Shown piece after piece: positions 52,215-63,439 of a stretch of 64,000 bases of DNA. The stretch covers positions 12,038,622-12,102,621 of the forward strand of contig NC_092463.1 in NCBI RefSeq assembly GCF_047495875.1, written 5' to 3'. Both the position numbers and the translations under genes were made by a program. Under the pieces are notes generated by a model. It worked only from the letters and a program-made list of their open reading frames with translations, was not told where the DNA came from and ran no database searches. The DNA is from Pithys albifrons albifrons. Its lineage: Eukaryota; Chordata; Aves; Passeriformes; Thamnophilidae. Within the stretch, counting starts at the first letter, position 1. Each line of letters starts with the position of its first letter.

Positions 52215-52331
52215 GGCAGTTAAATGCCACCCTGATGTCTGATCCCGTCAGACCTCAGAAGCTCAGCAGGGTCAGACCCAGTTAGTAATTGGATGGGAGA
52301 CCTCCCGGGAATACCAGGGGCTGTAGGTTCT
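52215..52331 (+). pseudogene. 5S rRNA-like head of the SINE (not a functional 5S gene)
   Basis: This segment is similar to 5S rRNA from end to end, including GGAAGC-like AGAAGCTCAGCAGGG, GTTAGTA and GGATGGGAGACC. It differs at many positions, especially in the first ~45 bases. It lacks a pol III T-run terminator at its 3' end and runs straight into SINE body sequence. It is therefore the promoter module of the retroposon and not a ribosomal gene. Confidence 0.88.
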
Positions 52332-52526
52332 AGTCCTGAGGGCTTCACTGTCACTGTCCAAGCTCTCTTGGCCCTGGCAGATGAACCTCAGGAGCAAAGG
52401 GTGAGGCCTGTTCTGTGCAGGCTGTGCCTCACCTGAAACATCCACTGTGCAGGCTGGAAGGACACACCCACATGGGTAGAGCCCTTCCCAAATCTTCGTT
52501 CACGAAGCCTGCCCATGCATACATAC
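52215..52526 (+). mobile_element. 5S-rRNA-derived SINE (about 312 bp) with hairpin and CATA-type tail
   Basis: The first ~117 bases (52215-52331) align along the whole length of vertebrate 5S rRNA. The pol III internal control region is recognisable: A-box-like AAGCTCAGCAGGGT at 52259-52272 and C-box-like GGATGGGAGACCTCC at 52291-52305. The 5S 3' end (CTGTAGGTTCT) is near 52331. A ~160-bp unrelated body follows, with the 12-mer CTGTGCAGGCTG repeated at 52413 and 52445. Next come a 6-bp-stem hairpin (52494-52507) and a tail ending CATACATA. A perfect 10-bp target-site duplication flanks it. A 5S head fused to a foreign body defines the SINE3-type architecture. The tail is unlike the ATTCTATG tail of CR1, so another LINE, perhaps RTE-like, probably mobilised it. 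A plain 5S pseudogene is excluded by the body and the position of the TSD. Confidence 0.87.
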
Positions 52527-52536
52527 ATTCTCGGCT
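52527..52536. repeat. 3' target-site duplication of the 5S-SINE
   Basis: ATTCTCGGCT follows the CATA-type tail and matches the decamer at 52205-52214 exactly. Because no substitution separates the two copies, the insertion is likely young compared with the decayed CR1 fragments nearby. Confidence 0.88.
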
Positions 52537-55500
52537 ATGTTACAGCTAAGGGGCCCTGGTCTGGCAAAAGTGACATTTTCATATACTCAACTTCATGACC
52601 ACAAACAATAAGATGAAATTATAAGGTCTGCTTTTGAGGTGCCAAGCTAAGCATATATTTTAGACTTTAAAGTCCTGAAAACTCATGGAACTTGTCCAAG
52701 TGTCCTGACTCTTGCATTGAATACAACATCCAGCAAAAGTTTTACCGCCTGGGACAGACCTGTGGATGACACAGTTGGCAAATGCTGGAGTATATGCACC
52801 GGGAGTATGGCATGAGAAAACCAGAGAGAAGCTGCACCACCTCCTGAAAGGGTGAAAATTAAGACTTGAAGAGCAAGGAGACTCTGGATCACTGTTATGT
52901 AGCCAGGAAGATGAAGTGATCCATGGCACTTTCTAACATCCTTTTCCCTTCATGTTAGAGGATAGGAACTAAGGACTCAGTCAAGAGTTCGAATAAGCCT
53001 TTTTCTGCTTTTGAGTAACCTGTCTATTTCTTTGTCTTTATTCTGGTGGCTCCATAGCTGCAATGCAAACAAAGATTGATATTGAAGAAGTACACTTATT
53101 TGATTCACTGCTTATTTCATGATGTTGGCACAGGAGCATTTTAGAAATCACAGCATACACACTGGGTCATTAGACTCAGTATACTTTTTATTATCTCTTT
53201 AAATAAAGGGATATTCATTGCATAAATATCATACATGCCCTAAGCTGCTTAAGACTATTTTGCATCTGGATAAGGAGCCAAATTTAAACTATGAGATAGT
53301 TACATATAAAATTTCAGAGAGATCAAAATATCTACCCACATGCTTATTTTCAGAGCATGATTATGAAATATAAGCTGTCTTCAACACTTTTTTTGTGTTC
53401 CAGTGTGTGCATGTCTTTTATGAATTTCTAACCTTTTATTTTTTTTTGTACAAAAAAGGTTAATTTTATAAAGGACAGGCAAGTTTCACTTTTTGTTTAT
53501 TTCAGGAAATATATTTCTTTAAAAGTAGATTTATATTGGTCCAATTAATCATAACATAAAAAGCCCAAAACATTAAAGGCTTTGAGTAATTCTGTTTAGA
53601 AGATGCCAATAAAATGAGTTTCATAACTAATATCAATTTTTATACCAAAAAAGCTGTTGAAGATACTGTCCATCATTCTCCTCCAGTTCAATTCAGATCC
53701 TTACAGGGATGGCATCTCACTACACTGACATCTGGAACATAGCAACAAAATGCTGCTGGCTCAGAGAAACAGAAGCAACATACAATATTCATTGCCAAAT
53801 GTCACTTAGCAACACAACGTGTACAGTGGAGGAAACTCACATCAGCCATACCCTACATCTCCAAATAAACAAAAGCTCCTTCCTTGTAAGACATATTTTG
53901 TAAAGGCAAATTATGTCATTATGCTACCTAGGAAAATTTTCTGATAAAAATACAGGAAAGAGAAAATGAACAGAATAGAAGTTCTGGATCATTCCATAAG
54001 AGAATGGATACAAGACACTGTTAGTCTTTGCATTGCAATGCCAGCCCCCAATCCCCTTGGGAGCAGGGTATTCTGAGTCAGAGGTGCAGCTGCGAAAACT
54101 CTCCTGGCATGTTATTGAGCTGTTGTTTAACTTATGTTACTTACATAATTCCAAGGTTATACATAAGCCAAGTAAAGCTTTTTAACTCTCCATTTTTAAC
54201 TTGGGTGCCCAATTGCTACACTTTTCTCTTGTGAATGCCTAAATATTTATGTAATTTCTGCAAGTGGAAAGAGCCTAAGTTCTGAATGGACCATTGCATC
54301 CATGTGCCAAAGTACAGTACAACACTGTTTAGAACAATTTCTTTAGTTTCTGAAAGTATCGTAGTTGCATCAATATGCTTCTCAGCTTAAGTAGATTCAC
54401 CATTTTGATTTGGCTTTGTACCTGAAAGAAACACAGAGAAAAAGATATAAAACACAACTTAAGTTTACCCAAAGAAGAAATGCTAAACCAACCAAATACT
54501 TCAATGCATTGTCTACCAGACTTCTTTTTATCTGTATCTCTTCTATCTCACCTTGGGGTTTCACTCTTCTCAGGAATTTTAAAGAAAATGAGAAGTTTGT
54601 CTGCAGAGGGTCAACAACAGATACATGTGAAAGGCTAACTATTATACTGGCAAAAGGTACAAATGGGCTTTTGCTGACAACAGTTTGAGGTTTTATTTTG
54701 TTTCTTTAGGGATTTATCTTGTTTAAAGGTGTCAGTCTGATTTCCCCCATTTGAACAAATATTAGGTTTATGCTAAACTAGAAGTCCCAATTATTCAAAG
54801 TTGAGGCATCACTAATACAGCATGATATCAAGTTAAAGCATAAGAGGATTTTGAGGTCCTTCAGAGATTGGATGCAACTGAATAACCTAAAGAAAAAGTA
54901 ATCAAAACATCTGGTAGAAACTAGGACCTTAGCAGTTAAATGTTGCTGAGAAAGACGTAGTAATATTTGTCAAGTACAAGAGTACTTTGTGCTGTCAATG
55001 CTAAATAGTTACTAAAATTCAAATATAGAGTGGTGCATTGGGAATTTGAAAAAAGTTAGAGAAGCATCAAAGTTAGTGACAGAACATCTGTGGAGACCTT
55101 AGTCTTAGTGCTGTATTCAAACCTGGAGAACTTTGTTCAAGAATGATGAACAGGAACAATGAAGAAAAGAATTATTAGTGGTGAATTAAGGAATAGAAAC
55201 CCCCTTTTATAGAAAAGATTGCTTACTTGTAACACAGTGGAGTGGATTAACACAAGGATAGGGAAAGAAACAATTTAAAAACTATCTTGAAATAATAATA
55301 AAAAAAGTTTAAAAATTTTGCATTATGAACTTTGATTTGAAGTTACAAGGGAAGTTTCTTAGCACCAGAGGAATTAAGTTCTGTAGCAGCATAATTGTGA
55401 CAAAAGTCTTGGTGGTAAGGGCGACATCTGTCTCTTTCTGGAATGTGAGCTTTGATAAGGACACAAGACTTCTGTTATGTAACTTTTTGTTGTAGTAGTC

Positions 55501-58000
55501 ATGCTTGAAACTCTTGCAGTCATCTCACATACACCACTAACCCTGCCGGACAGGGAAATTTGTTTCTCTGTGTTTTGGTAAAGATAGGATGCCAGATACT
55601 ACTCCCAACAGCAAATTATGCAATAGCTTTCCTAATTAACAAGTGGTTAATTTTGGCAATGACAACAGAGAAATTTGTTCATTGAGTTTGGCAAGCATCC
55701 ACATTACCCATTTTATGAAAATTGTCAATTTATTGTTTTGTTGTTGTCAACAGGAATCAGGTTAAAACATAGAAATAAAATCTGGAAGCCATTGTGACCT
55801 TGAAATTTTATTTACTGAAAACAGGGCACTTCTATAGAACTTTTCCTTCTATTAATCAGGCATTTCCTGACAAACTGAATTTCAGCAGAAGCGTCCATCA
55901 GTTTTTGTCTGTATCATAAACATATATCAAGTGGAATTTATTAAAAGCAGTACTTAAATAGCTCAAGATCTTAAATATAGGAACAACATGACACAAACAC
56001 CCTGGCCACAAGAAATGTCTTGGCTTGGGTGAAAAGGGGTTCTAGTTCCATCCAAACAGTTTGTGTACAAAGTACATAGTTTTAGTCCTGTTTTAAAACC
56101 TGAAGGAGACATCTATATAGGAAACATGTATGTAATTTCCTCAAAGGAACAAATTCCAGTCTTTCTAATTTTCTCAGGAACTGAAAACAAGATTTCCCAG
56201 AGTATTTACTCCAGTACAGTTGATGTTGTTGGCCTTTAAGTTTCATTAAATAAATCTTTGGGATATTCACATTGTCCTACCGAAGTATCATTTAGTTCTG
56301 AACTTTGGTAATATCTTTTGATTTCTATTAAACATATAACCTTCTCTTTCTACTGGTTCAAACACTTAGTCACATGCAAAAAATACCCAAGGATAAATTC
56401 TTCAGGGAACATCAACAAAAATACAAGAATGTAGGGCCTGACTTTGTACCACTAACAAATGGATTAGCACATTGAACAAGTTAAAGTGAAGGGGTTTTTC
56501 CAGACTTTTTTTTTAATCTCTATATCAATATTACTTTTGAACTTCATCACAAAGCAACTTAAACACCAACCTCTGAAGTTTGTGACTCCCTGAGACTCTT
56601 TCAAAGTTGATTTCTGATGAGAACAAAATTTTAGAATAATGAAAACAATGCCCAATTTGAAATAAAGAATTACAGAATTGTTTGGAGGTTCTACAATGAC
56701 TCAGTCTGAGCTTATAAGCATTTATTTTTCAGCTTAAGAACTTGTAGAATGTGGTGGGCAACACAAAAAAGAATACAAGGTATTTTCTTTGGGTGCATAT
56801 TTGCCATGTGATAAGGATCAAGAAAGACTTGAACAAAGAGTATGAGAAGGTGTACTAGGTAAATATCTATAGATGCAATTTGGTACTCACTGAAAAGGAT
56901 TTATGGATGACCAATACTGCAGAGGACACCCACGAATTTAAACCTCCTGGCTGTACAGGAGGCATTATTTATAAGGGCAGTCACAGTCATAAGTTGAAGA
57001 ATTTATTAAAAATATGGGCCTCCAGAAGTGATTTAGGTTTAATGCTTGTTCTTCTCATTTTATTTATTTTTATAATCTTTTTCTTTCACTTTACCTCATC
57101 TTTTCCTGGGCAAGTGTTTGATGTTTTTCACAATAACTTAATAGTTTTATTTTAAATATCCCAGGGTCCCTTCCTACATCCAGGTATATTAACAGCATAC
57201 AGAAAGTAACTGTGTATACCACTGAGCACAGCAGTTTCTTTTTTGAATGTTTTTGCTATGCTGGAGTATTTGTTGTGAAAGGTAAGAATTAGATATAATC
57301 TCAGCAAAGGACAGGATGCCTGAAAAGTCTTTATAATCTCCTTTAAGGAGAGGCCATATTTTTTGTGTTGCAACAGTGCAGTGTCCTGCAGATGTTGTTG
57401 CATACCTGCCACAACACTAAGAGTGATCATACAAAGAGCAGTGGCAAACCTGAAGGGCCTGACACTGTAATAAGGGAAAAAAACTGTGGACAGCAAAAGC
57501 TTCTGCTAACTTTCATGGACTAATTTTTCTTCCAATATTTTTTATTTTGTTTTTTAAGAATAAAACATTGTGATTGAAAAGCCTTTACTTTGATAAATCC
57601 ACTTGTTACATCAGCTTGTTTCCCTGACATTGTGGTGAGTAATTGGCACAGAGCATCACAACCAGTCACTGATATCACTGACTAACCATCTTAAACTGGA
57701 AATGAGTCAGCTGTAAACAGTTCCCACATTTTCTTCAGATATGCCTCCAATAGACAGGAAAAGACAGAGTATGACCTGTGGGTAAATATTTTGGTCTCTA
57801 TATTTTTCTTTTTTTCCTAGTCAAACTGTCTTTCATCCAGATTCCAGTTATTTTTGACTGAAAAGGCAGGAAAAACAAGAATGAAACTTGAACTTTTCAA
57901 TTTGCTTGTTCAATCAATAGACCAACTGAAGCATTCTGTAACTTTCAGGGATGTTTTACTGTTCCTTATCATTTCAGTCAGTAGAATTTCCTCTATGTAT
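52537..58000. other. AT-rich noncoding stretch, no gene recognised
   Basis: Unique-looking sequence right of the SINE. Open frames are at most about 114 codons and overlap on both strands without domains. I see no TE terminus, tRNA or snRNA. Confidence 0.5.
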
Positions 58001-58002
58001 TT

Positions 58003-58030
58003 CCTCCCCTCCCCTCCTTTCCCCTCCCCT
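58003..58030 (-). repeat. C-rich tract; G-quadruplex motif on the minus strand
   Basis: Four runs of four C occur at 58006-58009, 58011-58014, 58021-58024 and 58026-58029, with spacers of 1, 6 and 1 bases. The minus strand therefore carries a canonical four-tract G4 motif. It sits in a longer pyrimidine tract extending to about 58,090. The open frame 57,854-58,270 running through the tract is probably an artefact of its low complexity. Confidence 0.8.
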
Positions 58031-59139
58031 TGTTTTTCTCGTTTGCTTCTTTTTACCTTTCTTTCTTGCTCTACCCCTTTTTTTCTCTTTTTCCTGTGCA
58101 AAGAACAGCATACTGGACATATGGTTATAATTACTACAATGTTCTCAGGCTATATAAATGAAACCTCAGCTTATAAGTTTATCAGTGCGTCACGTTTCAC
58201 ATGCTATACTATAACCAGGAAATCCAAAGTTTCTGCAAAAATTTATGATTCAATGCTAAATGTGGGATAAGACATCCTAACAAGTCATTGTCATGGAGAT
58301 GATGTACTACAAATTACATGACCATCTTGCATTTCAGGATGTCTGTGTTTAGGAAATTTTAGTTGATTGCATGCTAATTTGAATGCTATTGTAATCAGAA
58401 TGGATCATAAAATCATGCTTCTGCCTGCAAGCAGGGTATGTGTTAACCAGTCAAACCAGTGGCTGAAGCCACAAAATAGGGGCACTACTGTTTCATCCAG
58501 CTTATTTATATACTTGCTTAAGATGTGGCTGCAGCATCTCTTTGTTTACAGCACCTCTGATGCAGCTTCACAATTTCTCTTACAGTACCCAATAAATAGC
58601 ATCTCTTAAAGAATTTGCCTGAACAAAAAAAGGAAAAAAAATAAAGAATAACAGCTATAATAAGTTTTAAGGTAGCTATCCATAAAAGGCACTATTTTCC
58701 TCTCATTTATATTAATCCACATTTAGGGTAATAAGTGAAAACAGCTGAATTTACTTCCAGTTTATCAGCAGTGTGATATTGCAAATTATTGGAGGTCCCT
58801 AGTGTGTGATACTTTTCTTAATTGTAAAGCCTTAAAAATATTTTAAGCAGACAAAAATAGAAACTGCTGTTCTGATTTAAGGTTTGGAATCTCTCTTACT
58901 GGAATGTTTACTGAGTTCTTGTCTCCCTGATTTTACCTTTTCAGTGTTTTAGGCTTTATATTATCTTTAATGAATGATGCATGATATACAAACCCCCAAA
59001 CTGTAGCACCTATAGCATTACTGTCAGTCTTGCCATTTAGTATATAACAGTTTTCAAAAAACACAGATGATCTGCTACCTCTGGTTGAATTGGCTTCTTG
59101 GTGTATAGTAAAATAATTTAGGCTGAAAAATCTTCAGGA
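58031..59139. other. Pyrimidine tract tail, then AT-rich noncoding sequence
   Basis: The T/C-rich tract fades by about 58,095. The rest is AT-rich with no recognisable gene or TE. Confidence 0.5.
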
Positions 59140-59262
59140 TCAGGTCCAGCCTCTTCTTAAAGAAGTGTCACAGTGATTATAGACCAGGTTGCTCAGGGTT
59201 TTATCCAGTCTTGAAAATCTCCAAGAATGGATATATCTCTTTCAGGGACAGAACTGTCTCCG
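59140..59262 (-). mobile_element. Old, degraded CR1 LINE fragment, minus strand
   Basis: The core at 59181-59228 (GACCAGGTTGCTCAGGGTTT, then CCAGTCTTGAAAATCTCCAAG) is a recognisable reverse-complement CR1 ORF2 3' portion. The flanking AGGTCCAGCCTCTTCTTAAA (59142-59161) and the CTTTCAGGGACAGAACTGT phrase (59239-59257) also fit a diverged copy. The 3' tail is missing or unrecognisable. It is clearly older than the other CR1 pieces, and the exact boundaries are uncertain. Confidence 0.55.
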
Positions 59263-60765
59263 CACACAACCTTATGTTTTGTCCTACTGAATGTCATTCT
59301 ATTCCTAAAAATATGTAATTGCTCTGTCTGAATGCTTTATTAGTTGTCAAATGGATCTGTCATATTATGTGGTGGATATTTACTTGCACACTAGACTGAT
59401 TTGGATTTTTGGATCCTTCTTCTGCAAGGCATGTTCAGCGTCCCTTAAAAAATTCACATGTATGGTTACCTGCACAGATGTCTCCCATGGGAATATCAGA
59501 GGTAGGTTTGTACTTCCTGGAACACAATTGGTGTCTTTAAATATCAGAGAAAGGATTGTGTTAGGTTGGCAAGATTCTTCTTTAGAAAATCTAGGTACCT
59601 TTTTATATTTAGTTTAAAGGGAGACATTCTGCTTGCAAAATGCAACTCCTGCATGATAATTTATTACCCTTGTATTTAATATAGGTGTTTCTTATGGATT
59701 TTGGAGTGCAGAACATGTGATAATGTAACTGTACTATTTTAAAGTCTGAATTTTTCTTTCTCTTCTATTCCCACACATCCCAGTTTCACCCTGGTGGTCA
59801 ACACTGCTGCTCTTACTGAAGCCTGTGCCAAATTTTTCACTTAATATATCTGTTTCTTTAATTATTTCTTTTCCAAAAGTCAGAGCTCATGTGTAAAGAA
59901 ATCTTGCTCATTCTTGAGTGCCCAAGTGGCTAGTTTAGTTTTACAAATTTCTGAGAGGGAGCTCAGCTGGGGTCATTTAAAGCTTGGGTTGTGTTTGCTT
60001 TTGTTAAATTTCTTTAGAGCCTCTTAAAATTGACTCCAGACCTTTTTACTGCACCTGGCAGAAAGCTGTATTTACTTTCCAACCCCTATCTGGAAATTAA
60101 GGTCTTCCCAAATGAGACTGTCAGATTTCTGCCTTTAATAATGTTAACAAGAGCTCTGTTTCCCACTCTCACTGTATTGGCCCATGACTGATTCCCAGGA
60201 CTGCATCAGTAGAATTTTGTTCAGTCTTCATTCCTAAGACAATTTAGACCCAAAAGGATTGTGTTTCACCATTCATTCTGTGGAATACCACATCATTAAC
60301 TTAAAATGCTAACAACGGTTTTTACCAATTTGATCATATGGTCACTGAAGAGCACATATTCTCCAGAATCTGCATTCTAGTTGTGACTGTTAGCCCATTG
60401 TTTTCTGTTGTAATATCCAGTAACTAACTTGGATAGTCATTTACATCAATATGAATTATTTCTTTCTACTGGAAGTCTTCTGTTACTTTATAGTTTCTTA
60501 CCAATTGCCACTGCCTTCTCTAAGTAATTGCCCAGTACATTGAAATCAAGTGAAAAAAACATGAGCTTGCACTATTTGTCTCCATTCACATTTTTGTTAC
60601 AAATTCCTCTAAGTAACCATGCTCTACCCCAGAAAACTTTGAGAGTTGTTGCACATAAGTCACCCTATAAGATACCCTACAAGGTTTCTCTCTGAGAATG
60701 TATCCTGCAGTTTATCACCCACAAAATTTTGGGCCACTTCTCAAACTATCTGAAGTTTCTAAGAT
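59263..60765. other. AT-rich noncoding stretch, no gene recognised
   Basis: The left edge may hold further unrecognisable CR1 sequence. There are no supported genes, RNAs or intact TE ends. Confidence 0.45.
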
Positions 60766-60996
60766 CTACCATCTTACTCTGCAAAGAAATAAAATTCCAC
60801 TGCAGATGACCTGAGCTTCAATTCTTTCCCTACCTTGCTTGGTTTCAGGGGATTGACCCTTGTGGTAGGGAGCCTCATTTTCCCATCTCCTACTTTGGTC
60901 TTGCAGGGCCTTGATGCCCTCTGAAATCTCCTCCAGTTTGTCGTCAAGGAAACCCACCCTGGTGCAGGTTGGTGCTACCCTTCTGTCCCTCTCCAC
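60766..60996 (-). pseudogene. Short coiled-coil-like open frame of unknown origin (possible retroelement ORF1 remnant)
   Basis: The frame of 76 codons reads, near its start, FLDDKLEEISEGIKALQDQ. This is a charged stretch with hydrophobic residues at heptad-like spacing, predicted by eye to form a short coiled coil. It is followed by a Glu/Lys/Arg-rich tail. LINE ORF1 proteins of CR1-type elements carry coiled coils, and the patch is GC-richer than its neighbours, so a decayed transposon ORF1 is possible. I cannot confirm homology. It could equally be a chance frame or an unrelated exon. Confidence 0.2.
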
Positions 60997-62009
60997 TCCC
61001 CTCTGCCATTTCTCTTGTAAATTTTCTGTGTTCCCTGGTAACTTCAGGCTCTACCTCTTCACCATTTTTTCATTTCTCTGTTTTTGTAGAGCTACTGCTC
61101 TATTCTTTCTATTTTCACAAAGACGCCTTGAGCAGCCAGTGTGTAACAGATGTGAAGAGAGCTCACGGGTGCCACATACTCACTGGTGGCCCTGACATCC
61201 TCAGCACAAGACACCCACATTGCTAATGTCTATACTGGCCTTTACAGCACAGCCAGAGGCATGCTCTTGTTCTCTTAACATGCTGGACCTATTCCAGGAC
61301 ATTGCAGGAGTGAGAGCAGCACAGTTTGATATTAAAGACTGCCTCACCCATGTCTGTCATATGACGCAAAGTTGGTTTCATATTAGACAGGATTTAAATA
61401 CATTTGCTTGAAAATGAAAATGTGGAATTTGCAACAAAGCTCTGAAACAAAGTTATGGGAAAAAAATAGAGAATAAGATCATACTCCAGATGCTCTTTAA
61501 CTGTTCCAATTTCTAAGCTAGCTTGTGAGGTTAGCTGAATAGCCTCTGCAGCTTCCCCAAGGCCTAGGCCAAGGGAACATTTTCCTTCTGGTGCAGGTGG
61601 CTGACAAAGCCATACAGAACGCCTGCACTGGGTGACCTGTTCTTTTCCATCCCAGAAACACAAGTTGACTTTTTCCCTCTTTCTTATTTACCCAAATCAC
61701 ATTTCTTTTATCAGAGTGTTAGGAAATCACAGTGGTTTGTTTTGTGTGGTTTTTGTTTGGTTCTTTTTTTTTTTGTCAGGATTAAACTATTTCTTTTGAC
61801 CTTCTTCATGATGTTCCATTTGCTAACATTTCTACTTATACCACAGTTCTACTTATATCATATTCTGACTTTGGACTGATTTTACTGTTACATTTTTATA
61901 AATATACAATAATAAATATAAAATTGAAATATCTAAATCACAGATTTGACCAACTTCAGAACTACTTATTGCATCCAAATATTGTTTTACAGTAAAACCT
62001 GTAACATAC
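60997..62009. other. Noncoding stretch, no gene recognised
   Basis: The sequence is moderately GC-richer at 61,090-61,320 and AT-rich elsewhere, with a T run at about 61,768. Overlapping frames of at most 94 codons have no domain. If the coiled-coil frame at 60.8-61.0 kb is a TE remnant, part of this stretch may belong to the same element. Confidence 0.4.
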
Positions 62010-62127
62010 TGGACGTGGCACTGAGTGCCATGATTTAGTAAAGGGACTGGAGTTGGACCAAGGGTTGGACTTGATGATCTCAGAGGTCTTTTCCAATCAA
62101 ATCAATTCTATGATTCTGTGATTCTAT
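62010..62127 (+). mobile_element. CR1 LINE 3' stub (about 118 bp), + strand
   Basis: This is nearly the same sequence as the last ~125 bases of the CR1 at 7032-7155. It has TGGACGTGGCACTGAGTGCC, the ORF2 stop region (ATGATTTAG), GACCAAGGGTTGGACTTGATG and the terminal ATTCTATGATTCTGTGATTC tail. It is a severely 5'-truncated insertion of the same or a closely related subfamily, holding only the last codons of ORF2 and the 3' UTR. It cannot encode anything. Confidence 0.95.
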
Positions 62128-62763
62128 ATAATGAGATTGGGACTAGGGAACTCAAAGATGTACACCTGTATACAAACTTCTGAAAGAAATCTCTTTCCTC
62201 CAAGTTGTCAGGTATTCACATAAAGATATAGGCCCCAAAATACTATAGTTATCATAAATACTTTTCTCTTTTTAAAAAGTGTTTCCTATTTGACTTTTTA
62301 CTTAATTTTATTCATATTTTGAAGCTTGCATTTCTTCAAAAGTGAGGCCTAGAGTCTTATTTTTAAATTACTTTTTTCAAATGTCAGGTTTGGGGTCTTA
62401 GATCATTGTCTTTCAAAAGAATTTCTGAATGAGGAGATATTATCTTACTGACGGACTAAAATAATAATTCCTACTTCTTCAATATTATCAAAATGTGTGT
62501 TTTGACATTATAATGTGTGCTGCACTGAGAAGAAACACCTGATAGATTATGAAATGTAGGGGCTTGTTCAATAATTTAATAATTTATATCTATATAGAAA
62601 TTACTTACATTAATAGAGAGATCTTAATGAATACTGCCTTCTGGACCAACATACCAAACTTGTTGCTGGGATCAATGTATTCTCACTGCTCAGGGTTCTA
62701 CTAGAAACTGCTGAAATAGTGGGATTTAATGGCACCGTCCTTTCAAACTTCCACATTTCTCCT
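62128..62763. other. AT-rich noncoding sequence between CR1 stub and LTR
   Basis: Unique-looking sequence with no gene recognised. The last five bases, CTCCT (62759-62763), are a candidate target-site duplication for the adjacent LTR. Confidence 0.5.
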
Positions 62764-63439
62764 TGTGCTGGTTTAAAGGTAAACCGACAGCAGAAATGAG
62801 CACAACACAAAAGAGATTATAAGTCAGAGTTACAATTTAATAACAATATTACAATAAAAGCAATGGCACAAAGAGAAATTGGTTTAAATCTACAAAAACC
62901 AGTATGACCCAGCACCCTGGGGTACAAACCCCACGTGGTTCCCTCGAGTCCAAAGTATAAAGAAGCAAGAAACCTGTCGGTGCAGATGACAGTCCCAGTT
63001 TGGTTGAGAGTGGTGGTCTCCTCCTGTTGAGGTTCTGCTGCTCCTTTGGATCTGATGAGTGGTTCCTGAGATCTTCTTACCCCAAGATATGTACCCCTGG
63101 GTCCAGGTGGGAGCACCCAGTCCCTCCCCCAGGGTGGGGAGTCACACAATGGGTGATTAACCCCGTGAGTCATGGGGTATTTTGGAACCGTTGATGGCCT
63201 ATTAGCAGACATGCCCCCTCAGGCTGGGTGTTAAGGTGCTAACGACCCATGGAGGGGAGTTATCACAGCTCTTATCTCACAGATGTCTTTCACACCCAGC
63301 TCACACCCTGAGGGGGCAGGTGTGCCCTGAGCAGCTGCAAATGGTCCATTGTTCCTGGGGAATGAATAGAGGGGTAGAATGCATAGCTTTGATCACACCC
63401 ACACAGTGATAAACTGGTCCCACCTACTGAACTAGGACA
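62764..63439 (-). mobile_element. Solo LTR of an endogenous retrovirus, minus strand (about 676 bp)
   Basis: Read on the minus strand, the element starts TGTCCTAGTT at 63439 and ends AAACCAGCACA at 62764. These are the TG...CA ends and terminal phrases of a common avian ERV LTR group. An ATTAAA polyadenylation-type hexamer lies near the 3' end (62836-62841 on the + strand as TTTAAT). Candidate 5-bp target duplications are CTCCT (62759-62763) and CTCTT (63440-63444), one mismatch apart. No gag, pol or env sequence and no second LTR are present in the window, which fits a solo LTR left by LTR-LTR recombination. The block is GC-richer than its flanks. The 131-codon minus-strand frame inside it (62,817-63,212) has no retroviral protein similarity I can see. 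Confidence 0.78.

Noticed and set aside
52215..52331. A functional 5S rRNA gene.
   Set aside because: Too many substitutions relative to 5S rRNA, no T-run terminator after it, and it is fused to SINE body inside a target-site duplication.
57854..58270. 138-codon + strand frame with a Ser/Pro/Phe/Leu-rich centre.
   Set aside because: It crosses a polypyrimidine tract, whose low complexity excludes stop codons and mimics a hydrophobic segment.
62817..63212. 131-codon minus-strand frame.
   Set aside because: It lies wholly within the solo LTR and shows no retroviral or host domain; LTRs are GC-rich enough to keep frames open.
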